The translations under genes were made by a program, and so were the position numbers. Source: Thermohalobaculum sp050331335 (lineage in GTDB: Bacteria; Pseudomonadota; Alphaproteobacteria; Rhodobacterales; Rhodobacteraceae). Taken from it: a stretch of DNA of 32,673 nucleotides. Of the stretch, positions 8,015 to 17,323 are shown piece after piece (within the stretch, counting starts at the first letter, position 1; every line of letters starts with the position of its first letter). The notes under the pieces were generated by a model. The model searched no databases and was not told the DNA's origin. It saw nothing but the letters and a program-made list of their open reading frames with translations. The DNA lies in contig JBHJGY010000060.1 in NCBI GenBank assembly GCA_050331335.1, positions 1 through 32,673 of the forward strand, given 5' to 3'.

Positions 8015-8185
8015 GTGTCTCGTCCTTTTTCAGTGCTGGCCTCATGGCCCGTTGGCGTTTGCAACTGGGAGCGCGTCCCTTGTCGCTGACACCGAGGTGG
8101 GAAAGGCCCAAACACGAACCAATGCCAAGTCGCTCACATCCCTGTTCCGTGCGCGTTATCCCCCCAAGACGTGTGCGGACGGCAG

Positions 8186-11100
8186 TCAGAACTCTTCGAC
8201 ATGTAACACGCCAGGCGCCGCCTTAAGTGCGCCGCGGATCTCCGGACCCACCGGATGTCGCCCCGGCAGGAGCAGCTCGACCTCCTCGCCCCGCTCGGCC
8301 AGCCCCAGAACCAGATGGACGGGGCCCATGGCCCGGCTCCGTCCGATTTGTCCCGCCGTCTCGAGGCGCGACCGGATCGAAGCCAGGGCCGCCGGCGCAC
8401 CGACATAGACCTTGAGCCCCGCCGGTGCCGCATCCGCGACCACGGTCTCGATGTCGCGAGCCTCACGGAGCAGCAGCCGGGGCGCCTCCGCGTCGCCATC
8501 CGCTTCGACGGTCAGCACCAGATTGGCGCCGGGAGTGAGTAACTCCTCATGGGCAACGAGCACATCCGCAAAGGCCATCACCTCAAAGCCGCCGGTCCGA
8601 TCGGAGAGCTGGAGATAAGCAAAGCGGGTCCCTCGGGCTGATTTTCGGTTTTGCAGGCCAGCCAGCGTGCCGGCAATTCGGCCCCGTCCGCCCGTGCGTG
8701 CGCGGCCCGTGAGGAAGTCCCGAAAGGCGCGGACGCCTGAGCGTCTGAGCGCGCCCTCATAATCGTCGAGCGGGTGGCCGGACAGGTAAAAGCCAACCGC
8801 CGCAAGCTCCTCGGCCAATCGCGCATGGGGCAGCCAGTCGTCCACCGCGGCGAGCCTCGGCGGTGGCAGCGCTTCCGCCTCGCCGAACAGCCCCGCCTGG
8901 GCCGAGCTCCGATCCTCATGGGCGGCGGCGGAGTGGTCCACGAGCCGATCGAGGCTCTCGAGAACCCGACGCCGGTTAGGCTCGAGGGCATCGAAGGCGC
9001 CGGCACGGGCGAGCATCTCCAACGGCCGCTTGCCGACCTGCTTGAGGTCGACCCGCCGGGCGAAATCCGTCAAATCGGCGAAAGCACCCCCAGCCTCCCG
9101 CGCCTCCACAATCAAGCGCATTGCCTCAAGGCCCACCCCTTTCAGCCCGCCGAGCGCATAGAGGATCCGCCCGCCTTCCACGGTAAACTTCGCCCGGCTG
9201 CGCTGAACGCAAGGTGGAGCCACGTCGATGCTGGCCCGGCGGCACTCCTGGACATAACCATTGAGCTTGTCGGTCAGATGGATGTCGAGGTTCATCGTGG
9301 CGGCCATGAACTCGACCGGGTGGTTGGCCTTCAGCCACGCGGTCTGGTAGCTCACCAGCGCATACGCGGCGGCGTGGGACTTGTTGAAGCCGTAATTGGC
9401 GAATTTGTTGAGAAGATCCCAAACTTCCTGGGCCTTATCCGGGGTGACGCCATTGGCGCCGGCGCCTTCTAGGAAGATCGGTTTCTGCTCATCCATCGCC
9501 GCCTGGATCTTCTTGCCCATGGCGCGACGGAGCTTGTCGGCCCCACCCAGCGTGTAACCGGCCATCTTTCGGGCGATCTCCATCACCTGTTCCTGATAGA
9601 CGATGATGCCTTGCGTCTCGTCGAGGATGGGGTCGATGAGGGGATGGATCGAGGCGCGGTCCTCTCGGCCGTTCTTGACGTTGCAATAGGTCGGGATGTT
9701 CTCCATCGGGCCGGGACGGTAGAGCGCGACCAGGGCCACGATGTCTTCAATCGCGGTCGGGCGGAGCTGGCGCAGCGCATCCCGCATCCCGGCCGATTCC
9801 ACCTGGAAGACGCCAACCGTGTCAGCGCGCGCATAGAGATCGTAGGTCGCCGGGTCGTCGAGCGGGATCGTGGAGATATCGACATCGATGCCGCGGATCT
9901 TCAGCAGATCGATCGCGTTTTGGATCACGGTCAGCGTCTTGAGGCCGAGAAAGTCGAACTTCACGAGGCCGGCCGGCTCAACCCACTTCATGTTGTACTG
10001 GGTGGCGGGCATGTCTGATTTCGGGTCTTGGTAGAGCGGCACGAGCTCGACCAGCGGCCGGTCGCCGATCACAACGCCAGCCGCATGGGTCGAGGCATTG
10101 CGGTAAAGCCCCTCGATCTTCTCGGCGATGTCGAGGAGCGTCGCGACGGTCTCGGACTTGCGCGCCTCCTCCTCGATGCGCGGCTCCTCCTTGCGGGCTT
10201 TGGCGATCGAGACGGGCTTGACGCCTTCGACGGGTATCAGCTTCGAGAGCCGGTCGCCAACCGCAAAGGGGAGTTGCAGCACGCGCGCCACGTCACGCAC
10301 TGCGGCTTTCGAAAGAAGCGCGCCGAACGTTATGATTTGCGCGACTTTTTCGCGTCCGTATTTCTGTTGAACATAGGCGATCACCTCCTCCCGCCGGTCT
10401 TGGCAGAAATCGATGTCGAAGTCGGGCATCGAGACCCGTTCAGGATTGAGAAAGCGCTCGAAGAGTAGGCCATACCGCAATGGGTCTAAGTCCGTAATCG
10501 TCAACGCATAGGCAACAAGCGAGCCCGCCCCGGAGCCACGCCCTGGGCCTACGGGGATGCCCTGCTCTTTCGCCCACTTGATGAAATCCGCAACGATCAA
10601 AAAATAGCCCGGAAAGCCCATCTGTTCGATGACGCCGAGCTCGAAATCGAGCCGCTTCTCGTACTCTTCGCGCGACGCCGCAGGAGCGATCACTTGAAGG
10701 CGCGCCGCCAGCCCCTCCCGCGATTGCCGCCTGAGCTCCTCCACCTCGTCCTCGGCAAAACGTGGGAGGATGGGCGCATGGGTGCGGGGTCGGACGGCGC
10801 AGCGCCGGGCGATCTCGACCGTGCTGTCGAGGGCCTCCGGCAGATCCTCGAACCGCGCGGCCATCTCTGCCTGGGACTTGAAAAAATGAGCCTCGGTCAA
10901 CATTCGGCGATCCGGCTCGTTCACATAGCGCCCCTCGCCGATGCAAAGCAGCGCGTCATGTGCAGCGAACATCTCAGGACCTTCGAACATCACATGGTTC
11001 GTCGCCACCAGCGGCAGCTCGTGCGCATAGGCGAGATCGATCAACCCCGGCTCGGTCGCAGCCTCTGCTTCGGTTCGTGGCGTGTCGCCAATGCCGTGGC

Positions 11101-11629
11101 GGTGAAGTTCGACATAAAGACGCCCAGGAAAGCTATTGATAAGGCTCACGCATAGCTCATCGGCGAGATCTGCGCGGCCAAGCGCCAAAAGTGCCCCCAG
11201 CGGCCCGTTGGCGCCGCCGGTGAGGCAAATCAACCCCTCGGTGCTGGCTTCGAGGCGGCCGAGCGTGACGTGAGGCTCGTCGCCGGGCTCGGTCTCCAGA
11301 TGAGCGGCGGATGCCAAGGCCATCAGATTTCGCCAGCCATCCGGGTTTTGTGCGTAAAGCGCCAGCGGCGCCCTCGGGCCTTGGCGATTGCCCGGGCGCG
11401 GCGGGGCGTATTCGACCGAAAGCGTCGCCCCCATCACAGGCTGCACCCCCTCTTTGACGCAGGCCTCGGCGAATTCGAGCGCGCCGAAGAGGTTGTTCGT
11501 ATCGGCAAGCCCGAGGGCAGGCATGCCCGCGCTGGCGGCAAGCTTCGGCAGCGCCTTTAGATGGATCGCCCCTTCGAGAAGCGAAAAGGCGGAGCGGGTG
11601 CGGAGGTGGATGAATCGCGGCTCTCTCAT
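8186..11629 (-). CDS. dnaE: DNA polymerase III subunit alpha
   Basis: This is the replicative DNA polymerase, 1147 residues from the start chosen here. The N-terminal PHP domain begins PRFIHLRTRSAFSLLEGA. The C-family catalytic core contains GPGRGSGAGS, the catalytic pair in PDFDIDF, and the third aspartate in KFDFLGLKT. A QAGLF motif near residue 911 matches the internal QxxLF clamp-binding site, and the OB-fold region follows (RGRIAGTLAGL). A longer frame reaches 11740, but the extra 37 residues do not resemble the family, while MREPRFIHLR does; the ribosome site is weak. It is divergent from the ureohydrolase gene, with 143 bases between. Confidence 0.97.
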   Translation of the reverse strand: MREPRFIHLRTRSAFSLLEGAIHLKALPKLAASAGMPALGLADTNNLFGALEFAEACVKEGVQPVMGATLSVEYAPPRPGNRQGPRAPLALYAQNPDGWRNLMALASAAHLETEPGDEPHVTLGRLEASTEGLICLTGGANGPLGALLALGRADLADELCVSLINSFPGRLYVELHRHGIGDTPRTEAEAATEPGLIDLAYAHELPLVATNHVMFEGPEMFAAHDALLCIGEGRYVNEPDRRMLTEAHFFKSQAEMAARFEDLPEALDSTVEIARRCAVRPRTHAPILPRFAEDEVEELRRQSREGLAARLQVIAPAASREEYEKRLDFELGVIEQMGFPGYFLIVADFIKWAKEQGIPVGPGRGSGAGSLVAYALTITDLDPLRYGLLFERFLNPERVSMPDFDIDFCQDRREEVIAYVQQKYGREKVAQIITFGALLSKAAVRDVARVLQLPFAVGDRLSKLIPVEGVKPVSIAKARKEEPRIEEEARKSETVATLLDIAEKIEGLYRNASTHAAGVVIGDRPLVELVPLYQDPKSDMPATQYNMKWVEPAGLVKFDFLGLKTLTVIQNAIDLLKIRGIDVDISTIPLDDPATYDLYARADTVGVFQVESAGMRDALRQLRPTAIEDIVALVALYRPGPMENIPTYCNVKNGREDRASIHPLIDPILDETQGIIVYQEQVMEIARKMAGYTLGGADKLRRAMGKKIQAAMDEQKPIFLEGAGANGVTPDKAQEVWDLLNKFANYGFNKSHAAAYALVSYQTAWLKANHPVEFMAATMNLDIHLTDKLNGYVQECRRASIDVAPPCVQRSRAKFTVEGGRILYALGGLKGVGLEAMRLIVEAREAGGAFADLTDFARRVDLKQVGKRPLEMLARAGAFDALEPNRRRVLESLDRLVDHSAAAHEDRSSAQAGLFGEAEALPPPRLAAVDDWLPHARLAEELAAVGFYLSGHPLDDYEGALRRSGVRAFRDFLTGRARTGGRGRIAGTLAGLQNRKSARGTRFAYLQLSDRTGGFEVMAFADVLVAHEELLTPGANLVLTVEADGDAEAPRLLLREARDIETVVADAAPAGLKVYVGAPAALASIRSRLETAGQIGRSRAMGPVHLVLGLAERGEEVELLLPGRHPVGPEIRGALKAAPGVLHVEEF

Positions 11630-11772
11630 GGGCTCAGCGTGCCCCAGGTCGAGGCCGTCACGCCAGATCTCGAAAGGTCCACACGGCCCGGGGCCTAAGC
11701 GGTCTTGCGCCCTGGTGACGCATCGATCAGGCTCGGGCAAGCGTCGCGCGTAACCGGCCGAGGGAGGCGAAC

Positions 11773-12714
11773 ATGACCGACAGCCTGGATTATCAGGACC
11801 CGCAGCAGCGGCCCCGCTATACCGGCTTGCCGAGCTTTTTTCGCCTGCCCTATCGGGAGGATTTCGAGACCGACCCGCCCGAGTTCGGGGTGATCGGGGT
11901 GCCCTATGATGGCGGGGTCACCAACCGTCCAGGCAGCCGCCACGGGCCGCGGGAGGTGCGCAACATGTCCTCCTTCCTGCGCCGGATGAACCAGGCCACA
12001 GGTGCCGCCCCCTTCGCGCGGCGGGTTGCGGATATCGGGGATGCCTGGGTGCGGCGCCCTTACGCGCTCGACACCGCCCATGCAGAGATCCAAGACATCT
12101 TCGAGCGCGTCCATGCGGCGGGCATCCGTCCGCTCACCTGCGGGGGCGACCACTCGATCAGCCTGCCGATCTTGCGCGCCCTGGCCAAGGACGGCCCGCT
12201 CGCCATGATCCATATCGACGCCCATTGCGACACGGGCGACGGCTATATGGGCAGCCGCTTCCACCACGGCGCGCCCTTTAAGATTGCGGTCGACGAGGGG
12301 CTGCTGGACCCCACGAAGGTGGCGCAGATCGGCATCCGCGGCTCTGTCCACTCGATGGATATGTGGAAGTTCTCCTACGACAGCGGCATGCGGGTGATGC
12401 AGATCGAGGAGCTTGAGGAGCGGGGCTGGCGCGCCTGCATCGACGAGGCGGTGGCGCTGGTGGGAGACCGGCCCGTTTATGTGTCCTTCGACATCGACGC
12501 GCTCGACCCCGTCTTCGCTCCGGGCACAGGCACGCCCGAGGCGGGCGGGCTCACCATGCGCGAGGCGCAAGGGATGGTGCGCCGCCTCGCGGGCCTCGAC
12601 ATCCGCGGGGCCGATCTGGTCGAGGTGGCCCCCCCGTTCGATGTGGCGCAGATGACGGCGCTGAACGGGGCGACGGTGATGTTTGAACTGCTCTGTGCGA
12701 TGGCCGCAAAGTGA
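11773..12714 (+). CDS. agmatinase-family ureohydrolase
   Basis: This 313-residue enzyme belongs to the arginase/agmatinase superfamily, which hydrolyses guanidino compounds to urea and an amine with a binuclear Mn (or Ni) centre. All metal ligands are present: His127 (GGDHS), Asp149, His151 and Asp153 (HIDAHCDTGD), and Asp240 and Asp242 (SFDIDALDP). The APGTGTPE loop is at 249-256. It would be annotated speB, but the family also contains guanidinobutyrase, guanidinopropionase and guanidine hydrolase, and the substrate-loop residues do not let me choose. A strong GAGGGAGG ribosome site precedes the ATG. Its stop overlaps the GTG start of the NTF2-like gene. Confidence 0.9.
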   Translation: MTDSLDYQDPQQRPRYTGLPSFFRLPYREDFETDPPEFGVIGVPYDGGVTNRPGSRHGPREVRNMSSFLRRMNQATGAAPFARRVADIGDAWVRRPYALDTAHAEIQDIFERVHAAGIRPLTCGGDHSISLPILRALAKDGPLAMIHIDAHCDTGDGYMGSRFHHGAPFKIAVDEGLLDPTKVAQIGIRGSVHSMDMWKFSYDSGMRVMQIEELEERGWRACIDEAVALVGDRPVYVSFDIDALDPVFAPGTGTPEAGGLTMREAQGMVRRLAGLDIRGADLVEVAPPFDVAQMTALNGATVMFELLCAMAAK

Positions 12715-13154
12715 GCCTCTGGGACGCGCCCGAGGCCGCCGCGATCGCAGAGATTAAACGGCTCCACATCTTCTTCGAGACATGGTTCGCGGGGCGCGCC
12801 CCGCAAGCCCGGTTGGAGACGGACCTCGCGCAGGTGCTGCATCCGCAGTTCGCGTATGTGATGCCCTCGGGCGCCGTGGTCGACCGCGCGGATGTGCTTG
12901 AGATGATCAGGCCCGCCTATGGCAGCAACCCCGCCTTTCGCATCGACATCCCCGCCCCCAACCTCCCCGGCGCCTTCGCCGAAGCCCGATTGCTGCCCGC
13001 CACCTATGTCGAACACCAATTCGGCGCCATCAACACGACGCCCCCGGAGAATGCCCGACGCGCGACGGTCCTCTTCGAGGTGGCGGGGGGTAAGCTGACC
13101 TGGCGACATATCCAGGAAACCGGCCTCCCTGCTGGCGACACAGCTGCGCCTTGA
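12711..13154 (+). CDS. NTF2-like (SnoaL/DUF4440-type) protein of unknown function
   Basis: The gene encodes 147 residues. The pattern of a long N-terminal helix (AIAEIKRLHIFFETWFAG, about 11-28), HPQFAYVMPSG (43-53) and a C-terminal beta strand with LTWRHIQETG (128-137) is that of the NTF2-like cone fold, a small pocket used as an enzyme or a ligand binder. No catalytic residues can be assigned. GTG at 12711 overlaps the ureohydrolase stop in a GTGA junction, so the two are translationally coupled and probably act on related compounds; that is inference. Confidence 0.75.
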   Translation: MSLWDAPEAAAIAEIKRLHIFFETWFAGRAPQARLETDLAQVLHPQFAYVMPSGAVVDRADVLEMIRPAYGSNPAFRIDIPAPNLPGAFAEARLLPATYVEHQFGAINTTPPENARRATVLFEVAGGKLTWRHIQETGLPAGDTAAP

Positions 13155-13236
13155 GCCATGTCATGGCGCCACCTGGTCCCGTCGGTGAGGGTTCGATGGC
13201 CGAGCCCCCGCAGCCAGTCCGACTGAGGAGTCAGCC

Positions 13237-13668
13237 ATGCAGCTCACCGACCAAGAGCTCGCCATCGTCCGCGAGAGCTTCGACCGCCTACGCGACCAGA
13301 AGGCGCACCGAGACCCGTTTGGCGAGATCTTCTACCCAAAGCTCTTCGCCAAGATGCCCCAGGCGCGCGATCTGTTCCGCGCTGATCTGTCGGAGCAGGG
13401 GATGCGTTTTCTCTCGACCTTGGGGGTCATCGTGGACAGCCTCGATGCGCCGGCCGAACATGCCGAGGCCCTGGAACGGCTGGCCCAAGGCCATGCGGCC
13501 TACGGGGTTAAGGCGGAGCATTACGAACCGATGGGAGAGGCGCTGCGTGAAGCGCTCGCCGAGTGGCTCGGCGCGCGCTACTCGCCTGAACTCGACGCGG
13601 CCTGGGCAAAGGCCTATGACGAGATCGCTGCGCGGCTTCAGGCTGCGACCCCCGCCCCAGGAGCCTGA
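13237..13668 (+). CDS. single-domain bacterial globin
   Basis: The gene encodes 143 residues of the globin fold. Proximal His86 (F8) lies in AQGHAAYGV, the CD1 phenylalanine is Phe47 (ARDLFRAD), the E7 position is probably Gln54 and the B10 tyrosine probably Tyr33; Gln E7 with Tyr B10 is the usual bacterial flavohaemoglobin-like distal pocket. No reductase domain follows, so it is a stand-alone haem protein with a likely role in oxygen or nitric oxide chemistry. A GAGGAG ribosome site precedes the ATG. It lies 82 bases after the NTF2-like gene in the same direction and converges on lolD. Confidence 0.88.
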   Translation: MQLTDQELAIVRESFDRLRDQKAHRDPFGEIFYPKLFAKMPQARDLFRADLSEQGMRFLSTLGVIVDSLDAPAEHAEALERLAQGHAAYGVKAEHYEPMGEALREALAEWLGARYSPELDAAWAKAYDEIAARLQAATPAPGA

Positions 13669-13704
13669 GAAGGTCCGGCGCCGACTGGGCTTGCGCAAGG
13701 CAGC

Positions 13705-14385
13705 TCAGGCCGGGCGCAGGACGCCCTGATCCAGGGTCACCACCCGGTCCATTCTGGTGGCCAAAGCGTGGTTGTGCGTGGCAATCAAGGCGGCCAAAGC
13801 GGTCCCGCGCACCACCTCCAGCATCGCGCCGAAGACCCGTTCGGAGGTCTCGGGGTCGAGATTGCCCGTGGGCTCGTCCGCCAACAGAAGCCGTGGCCGG
13901 TTGGCCAGCGCGCGGCAGACCGCGACCCGTTGTTGTTCCCCACCCGAAAGTTCCGCCGGCCGGTGCCGAGCCCGTTCATCGAGGCCGACCCGCGCCAACA
14001 GCTCCCGGGCCCGGGTGCGCGCGGCCTTGAGATCCCGGCCGGCCGCCATCTGGGGAAGCGCCACGTTCTCCTCGGCAGAGAACTCCGGAAGCAGATGGTG
14101 AAACTGGTAGACGAAGCCGATGAGGTCACGCCGCGCCGCGGTCCGCGCCGCATCCGACAGCCCCGTCAGCACCCGCCCGCCGATGGCCACGCTGCCGGTG
14201 GTTGCGGTGTCCAGCAACCCGGCGATCTGCAACAGCGTCGACTTGCCCGCCCCCGAGGGCGCCACAAGCGCCACCACCTCGCCGGGCCGAACCTCGAGAT
14301 CGACCCCCCGCAGCACATCCACTCGGCGCGGGCCTTGCGAGAAGCTGCGGGTGATCGCGGCGAGCCGAAGGGCGGACTCACTCAT
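13705..14385 (-). CDS. lolD: lipoprotein-releasing system ATP-binding protein LolD
   Basis: This ABC ATPase powers release of outer-membrane lipoproteins from the inner membrane to LolA. It has 226 residues: Walker A APSGAGKST (42-50), signature LSGGEQQRVA, Walker B LLLADEPTGNLD and the switch His in IATHNH. The ATG at 14385 was chosen over an upstream in-frame start because the family begins here; it overlaps the end of lolC by eight bases, as expected for the coupled pair. The ATPase ends a proS-lolC-lolD string on the minus strand and converges on the globin gene 36 bases away. Confidence 0.95.
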   Translation of the reverse strand: MSESALRLAAITRSFSQGPRRVDVLRGVDLEVRPGEVVALVAPSGAGKSTLLQIAGLLDTATTGSVAIGGRVLTGLSDAARTAARRDLIGFVYQFHHLLPEFSAEENVALPQMAAGRDLKAARTRARELLARVGLDERARHRPAELSGGEQQRVAVCRALANRPRLLLADEPTGNLDPETSERVFGAMLEVVRGTALAALIATHNHALATRMDRVVTLDQGVLRPA

Positions 14386-15667
14386 ACCGGAGCGCCTCGA
14401 CAGGATCGAGCCGCGCGGCCCGCCAGGCCGGGTACCAGGTGGCGATAAAGGACAGGAACAGCGCGATGCCCACGGTAAAGACCACATCGCCGGTTTCCAT
14501 ATGCGCGGGCACGCGCGTCAGGAACCGCACTTGGGGATCCCACACGCTCGCCCCCATCAAGCTTTCAACGAACCCCTGGATCTCTTGGATATTCGCGGTG
14601 AAGACGACGCCCAGCAGCAGCCCGAGCAGCGTTCCCACCACCCCGATCGAAGCGCCGCATATGAAAAAGATGCGCAAGATCGCCCCCCGTGAGAGGCCCA
14701 TGGTGCGCAGGATGCCGATCGCCCGCCCCTTCTCCTTCACCAGCATGATAAGTCCGGAGATGATGTTGAGCGCAGCCACCAGGATGATCAGCGTCAGGAT
14801 AAGAAACATCACCGACCGCTCGACATCAAGGGCGGCAAGGAAGGCGCCGTTGGCGCGCTGCCAGTTCCAAAGATAGCCGTAACCTGCAACGATATCACGT
14901 AAATCGGCGCCAATCTCTTCGACAGCATCGGGATCGTCCACCATAACTTCAACCGCATCCACGCGGTCGCCCGTGCGGAAATAGCTGCGCGCCTCGTCGA
15001 GCGGCATGAAGATGAAGGCGCTGTCGTATTGGCTCATGCCGATCCGGAAGATGTAGACCACTTCATAGCGCTTGATCCGCGGCGTCACGCCGAAGGGCGT
15101 GGCAAGGCCACGCGGGCTGATGAGGGTGATCTGATCGCCCAGCTGGAGGCGGAGCTTGTCCGCGAGCCCCTGTCCGATGGCGACCCCTTCCTCGATGCGG
15201 CCGAGCGAGCCCTCGAAGCGCTCGGGGTCGGCTAGTCCGGGAAGCGAGCCCATCGCCTTGGGCGTAAGGCCCCGGACCAGAGCGCCGGAGTTGCCCGCTT
15301 CCGACGCCGCCATCAGCTGGCGTTCGATGGTCGGCGCGGCGCGGGTGACCCGCGGATGTTCCCGCAACCGCTCGGCGAGCGTGTCGGCATCGTGGATGCC
15401 CTGACCCGTGGTGGAAATCACGGAGATGTGCGGCTGTGCCCCAAGAATGCGAGAGACGAGCTCGATCCGGAAGCCGTTCATCACCGACATGACGATAATG
15501 AGGGTGGCCACCCCGAGCATGATGCCGACGAGGGAAAAGCCCGCGATGACGGAGATCGCCCCCTCACGACGGCGGGCCCGGAGATAGCGTCCCGCGATCA
15601 GCCACTCGACGCGGGAGAACGGCCGCGTCCCGGGGCTTTGCTGGGTCGCCGCTGCGCCCGCGTTCAC
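14378..15667 (-). CDS. lolC: lipoprotein-releasing ABC transporter permease, LolC/LolE family
   Basis: The gene encodes 429 residues. The first membrane segment (about 36-62) includes SVIAGFSLVGIMLGVATLIIVMSVMNGFR. A large periplasmic MacB-like domain follows (about 65-260), then three FtsX-type membrane segments (about 275-300, 320-350 and 390-415). Many alphaproteobacteria have a single LolC/E-type permease acting as a homodimer, and no second copy is seen here. The start is GTG at 15667, three bases after the proS stop. Function in lipoprotein sorting at the inner membrane is strongly supported by lolD overlapping it. Confidence 0.94.
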   Translation of the reverse strand: MNAGAAATQQSPGTRPFSRVEWLIAGRYLRARRREGAISVIAGFSLVGIMLGVATLIIVMSVMNGFRIELVSRILGAQPHISVISTTGQGIHDADTLAERLREHPRVTRAAPTIERQLMAASEAGNSGALVRGLTPKAMGSLPGLADPERFEGSLGRIEEGVAIGQGLADKLRLQLGDQITLISPRGLATPFGVTPRIKRYEVVYIFRIGMSQYDSAFIFMPLDEARSYFRTGDRVDAVEVMVDDPDAVEEIGADLRDIVAGYGYLWNWQRANGAFLAALDVERSVMFLILTLIILVAALNIISGLIMLVKEKGRAIGILRTMGLSRGAILRIFFICGASIGVVGTLLGLLLGVVFTANIQEIQGFVESLMGASVWDPQVRFLTRVPAHMETGDVVFTVGIALFLSFIATWYPAWRAARLDPVEALRYE

Positions 15668-15670
15668 CGC

Positions 15671-17008
15671 TCAGAGCCCCCTAAAGATCTCGGCCATGCG
15701 GTTCACCGCGGCCTCGGGGGTCATCTCGTCCGAGGCACCGGTTCGCCGCTCGGTCACCTCGACATGGCCCGAGGCGAGCCCGCGCGGGCCAACCGTGATC
15801 CGCCAAGGCAGGCCGATGAGCTCCATGGTGGCGAATTTGCCCCCTGCCCGCTCGTCCCGGTCGTCGTAGAGCACCGAGAGCCCCGCCCCCTCCAGATGAC
15901 CGTAGATGTTCTCGCAGGCGATGTCGGTCGCCGGGTCGCCTTGTTTGAGATTGACCAGGCCCACCTGGAACGGGGCCACCGCCTCCGGCCAGATGATGCC
16001 CTTTTCATCGTGACTGGCCTCGATCAGGGCGCCGACGAGCCGAGACACCCCGATGCCGTGGGAGCCCATATGGACCGGGACCCGATTGCCCTCTTGGTCG
16101 GCAACCACCGCACCCATCGGCTCGGAATACTTGGTGCCGAAGTAGAAAATCTGACCCACCTCGATGCCCCGCGCGGCGCGGCGCCGTGTCTCCGGGATTT
16201 GAGCGAAGACCGCTTCATCGTGGGTTTCGTCGGTGCGCGCATAGAGTGCGGTGAACTCCTCCAGCACCCCTTGGCACTGCGCCTTGTCGTTGTAGTCGAT
16301 CGCGCGATTGCCCAGACGAATATCGGTGACCGCACTGTCGTAGAACACCTCCGACTCGCCGGTCTCCGCCAGCACCAGGAACTCGTGGGTGTCGTCGCCG
16401 CCGATCGGTCCGCTGTCGGCGCGCATCGGTATCGCCTGGAGGCCCATCCGCTCATAGGTCCGCAGATAGCTCACCAAATGACGGTTGTAGGCGTGCAGGG
16501 CGTCCTCGCGGGTCAGGTCGAAGTTATAGCCATCCTTCATCAGAAACTCACGCCCCCGCATGACGCCGAAGCGTGGGCGGATCTCGTCACGGAATTTCCA
16601 CTGGATTTGGTACAAGGTGAGCGGAAGGTCGCGATAGCTGCCGATATGCGCGCGGAAGATGTCGGTGATCATCTCTTCGGCGGTCGGCGTGTAAAGCATA
16701 TCACGCTCGTGACGGTCGCGCATCCGCAGCATCTCGGGCCCGTAGGCGTCGTAGCGACCCGATTCCCGCCAGAGCTCAGCCGATTGCAGTGTCGGCATAA
16801 GAATCGGCAGATGGCCCGCGCGCGCCTGCTCCTCATGGATGATCTGTTCGATCCGGCGCAGGACCCGCAGCCCCATAGGCAGCCAGGAATAGATCCCCGC
16901 TGATTGCTGTCGGATCATCCCGGCGCGCAACATTAACCGGTGCGAGACGATCTGCGCCTCCGACGGGGTTTCCTTCATCACCGGAAGGAAATAGCGGGAC
17001 AGACGCAT
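15671..17008 (-). CDS. proS: prolyl-tRNA synthetase (short form without editing insertion)
   Basis: This class II synthetase charges tRNA-Pro. It has 445 residues, the short alphaproteobacterial form that lacks the INS editing domain. Motif 1 lies in the N-terminal GLRVLRRIEQII region; motif 2 reads FRDEIRPRFGVMRGREF; motif 3 reads GSHGIGVSRL. The C-terminal anticodon-binding domain follows (VLYDDRDERAG). ATG at 17008 was chosen because it follows GGAGGTGG closely and starts with MRLSRYFLP as in relatives; a longer frame to 17230 adds low-complexity sequence. Lacking INS, Ala-tRNA-Pro would have to be cleared by a separate factor. Confidence 0.96.
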   Translation of the reverse strand: MRLSRYFLPVMKETPSEAQIVSHRLMLRAGMIRQQSAGIYSWLPMGLRVLRRIEQIIHEEQARAGHLPILMPTLQSAELWRESGRYDAYGPEMLRMRDRHERDMLYTPTAEEMITDIFRAHIGSYRDLPLTLYQIQWKFRDEIRPRFGVMRGREFLMKDGYNFDLTREDALHAYNRHLVSYLRTYERMGLQAIPMRADSGPIGGDDTHEFLVLAETGESEVFYDSAVTDIRLGNRAIDYNDKAQCQGVLEEFTALYARTDETHDEAVFAQIPETRRRAARGIEVGQIFYFGTKYSEPMGAVVADQEGNRVPVHMGSHGIGVSRLVGALIEASHDEKGIIWPEAVAPFQVGLVNLKQGDPATDIACENIYGHLEGAGLSVLYDDRDERAGGKFATMELIGLPWRITVGPRGLASGHVEVTERRTGASDEMTPEAAVNRMAEIFRGL

Positions 17009-17323
17009 GGGCTCACCACCTCCGAGCGCGGATTGGCGCGGCGCGTGGGCCGCCGTCGCCGGGGGTGTAGGAGAGATGGCGCGCGACTGCAAGCGCAGCA
17101 GCCAGTGAGGATGCCCGCCTCCGTCCCTCAGAGGGGTCGGTTTGCCGGCGCGCCGGGGTGGTAAACTTCCTGCGCCACCCCCGTGACAGGCGCGGCGAGT
17201 TGCGCTAAGCAGTGCGACATAGAGGCGCAAAACGCCCGGCCCAGTCTCAGGGAGGAGGCGGCTCGCACGGCCCTGTGCGAGCCGTTCCCATTTGTGCGAC
17301 GGCGCGGCACGCCAATCAGGCGC
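17009..17323. other. intergenic region between ppx and proS
   Basis: These 315 bases contain no convincing gene. The stretch holds the proS ribosome site (about 17015-17022) and a 12-bp perfect palindrome CCGGCGCGCCGG at 17145-17156, flanked by GTTTG and GTAAAC so that pairing extends with one G-T wobble. The element could be a ppx terminator or a protein site; no T-run follows on either strand. Confidence 0.5.

Noticed and set aside
11630..11772. guanidine riboswitch upstream of the ureohydrolase
   Set aside because: I looked for the ACGR-loop hairpins or other conserved elements of guanidine riboswitches and could not see them in these 143 bases.
15356..16903. 515-residue plus-strand open frame
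   Set aside because: It is antisense to proS and the start of lolC, which have full catalytic and membrane motifs; the frame reads like high-GC shadow sequence.
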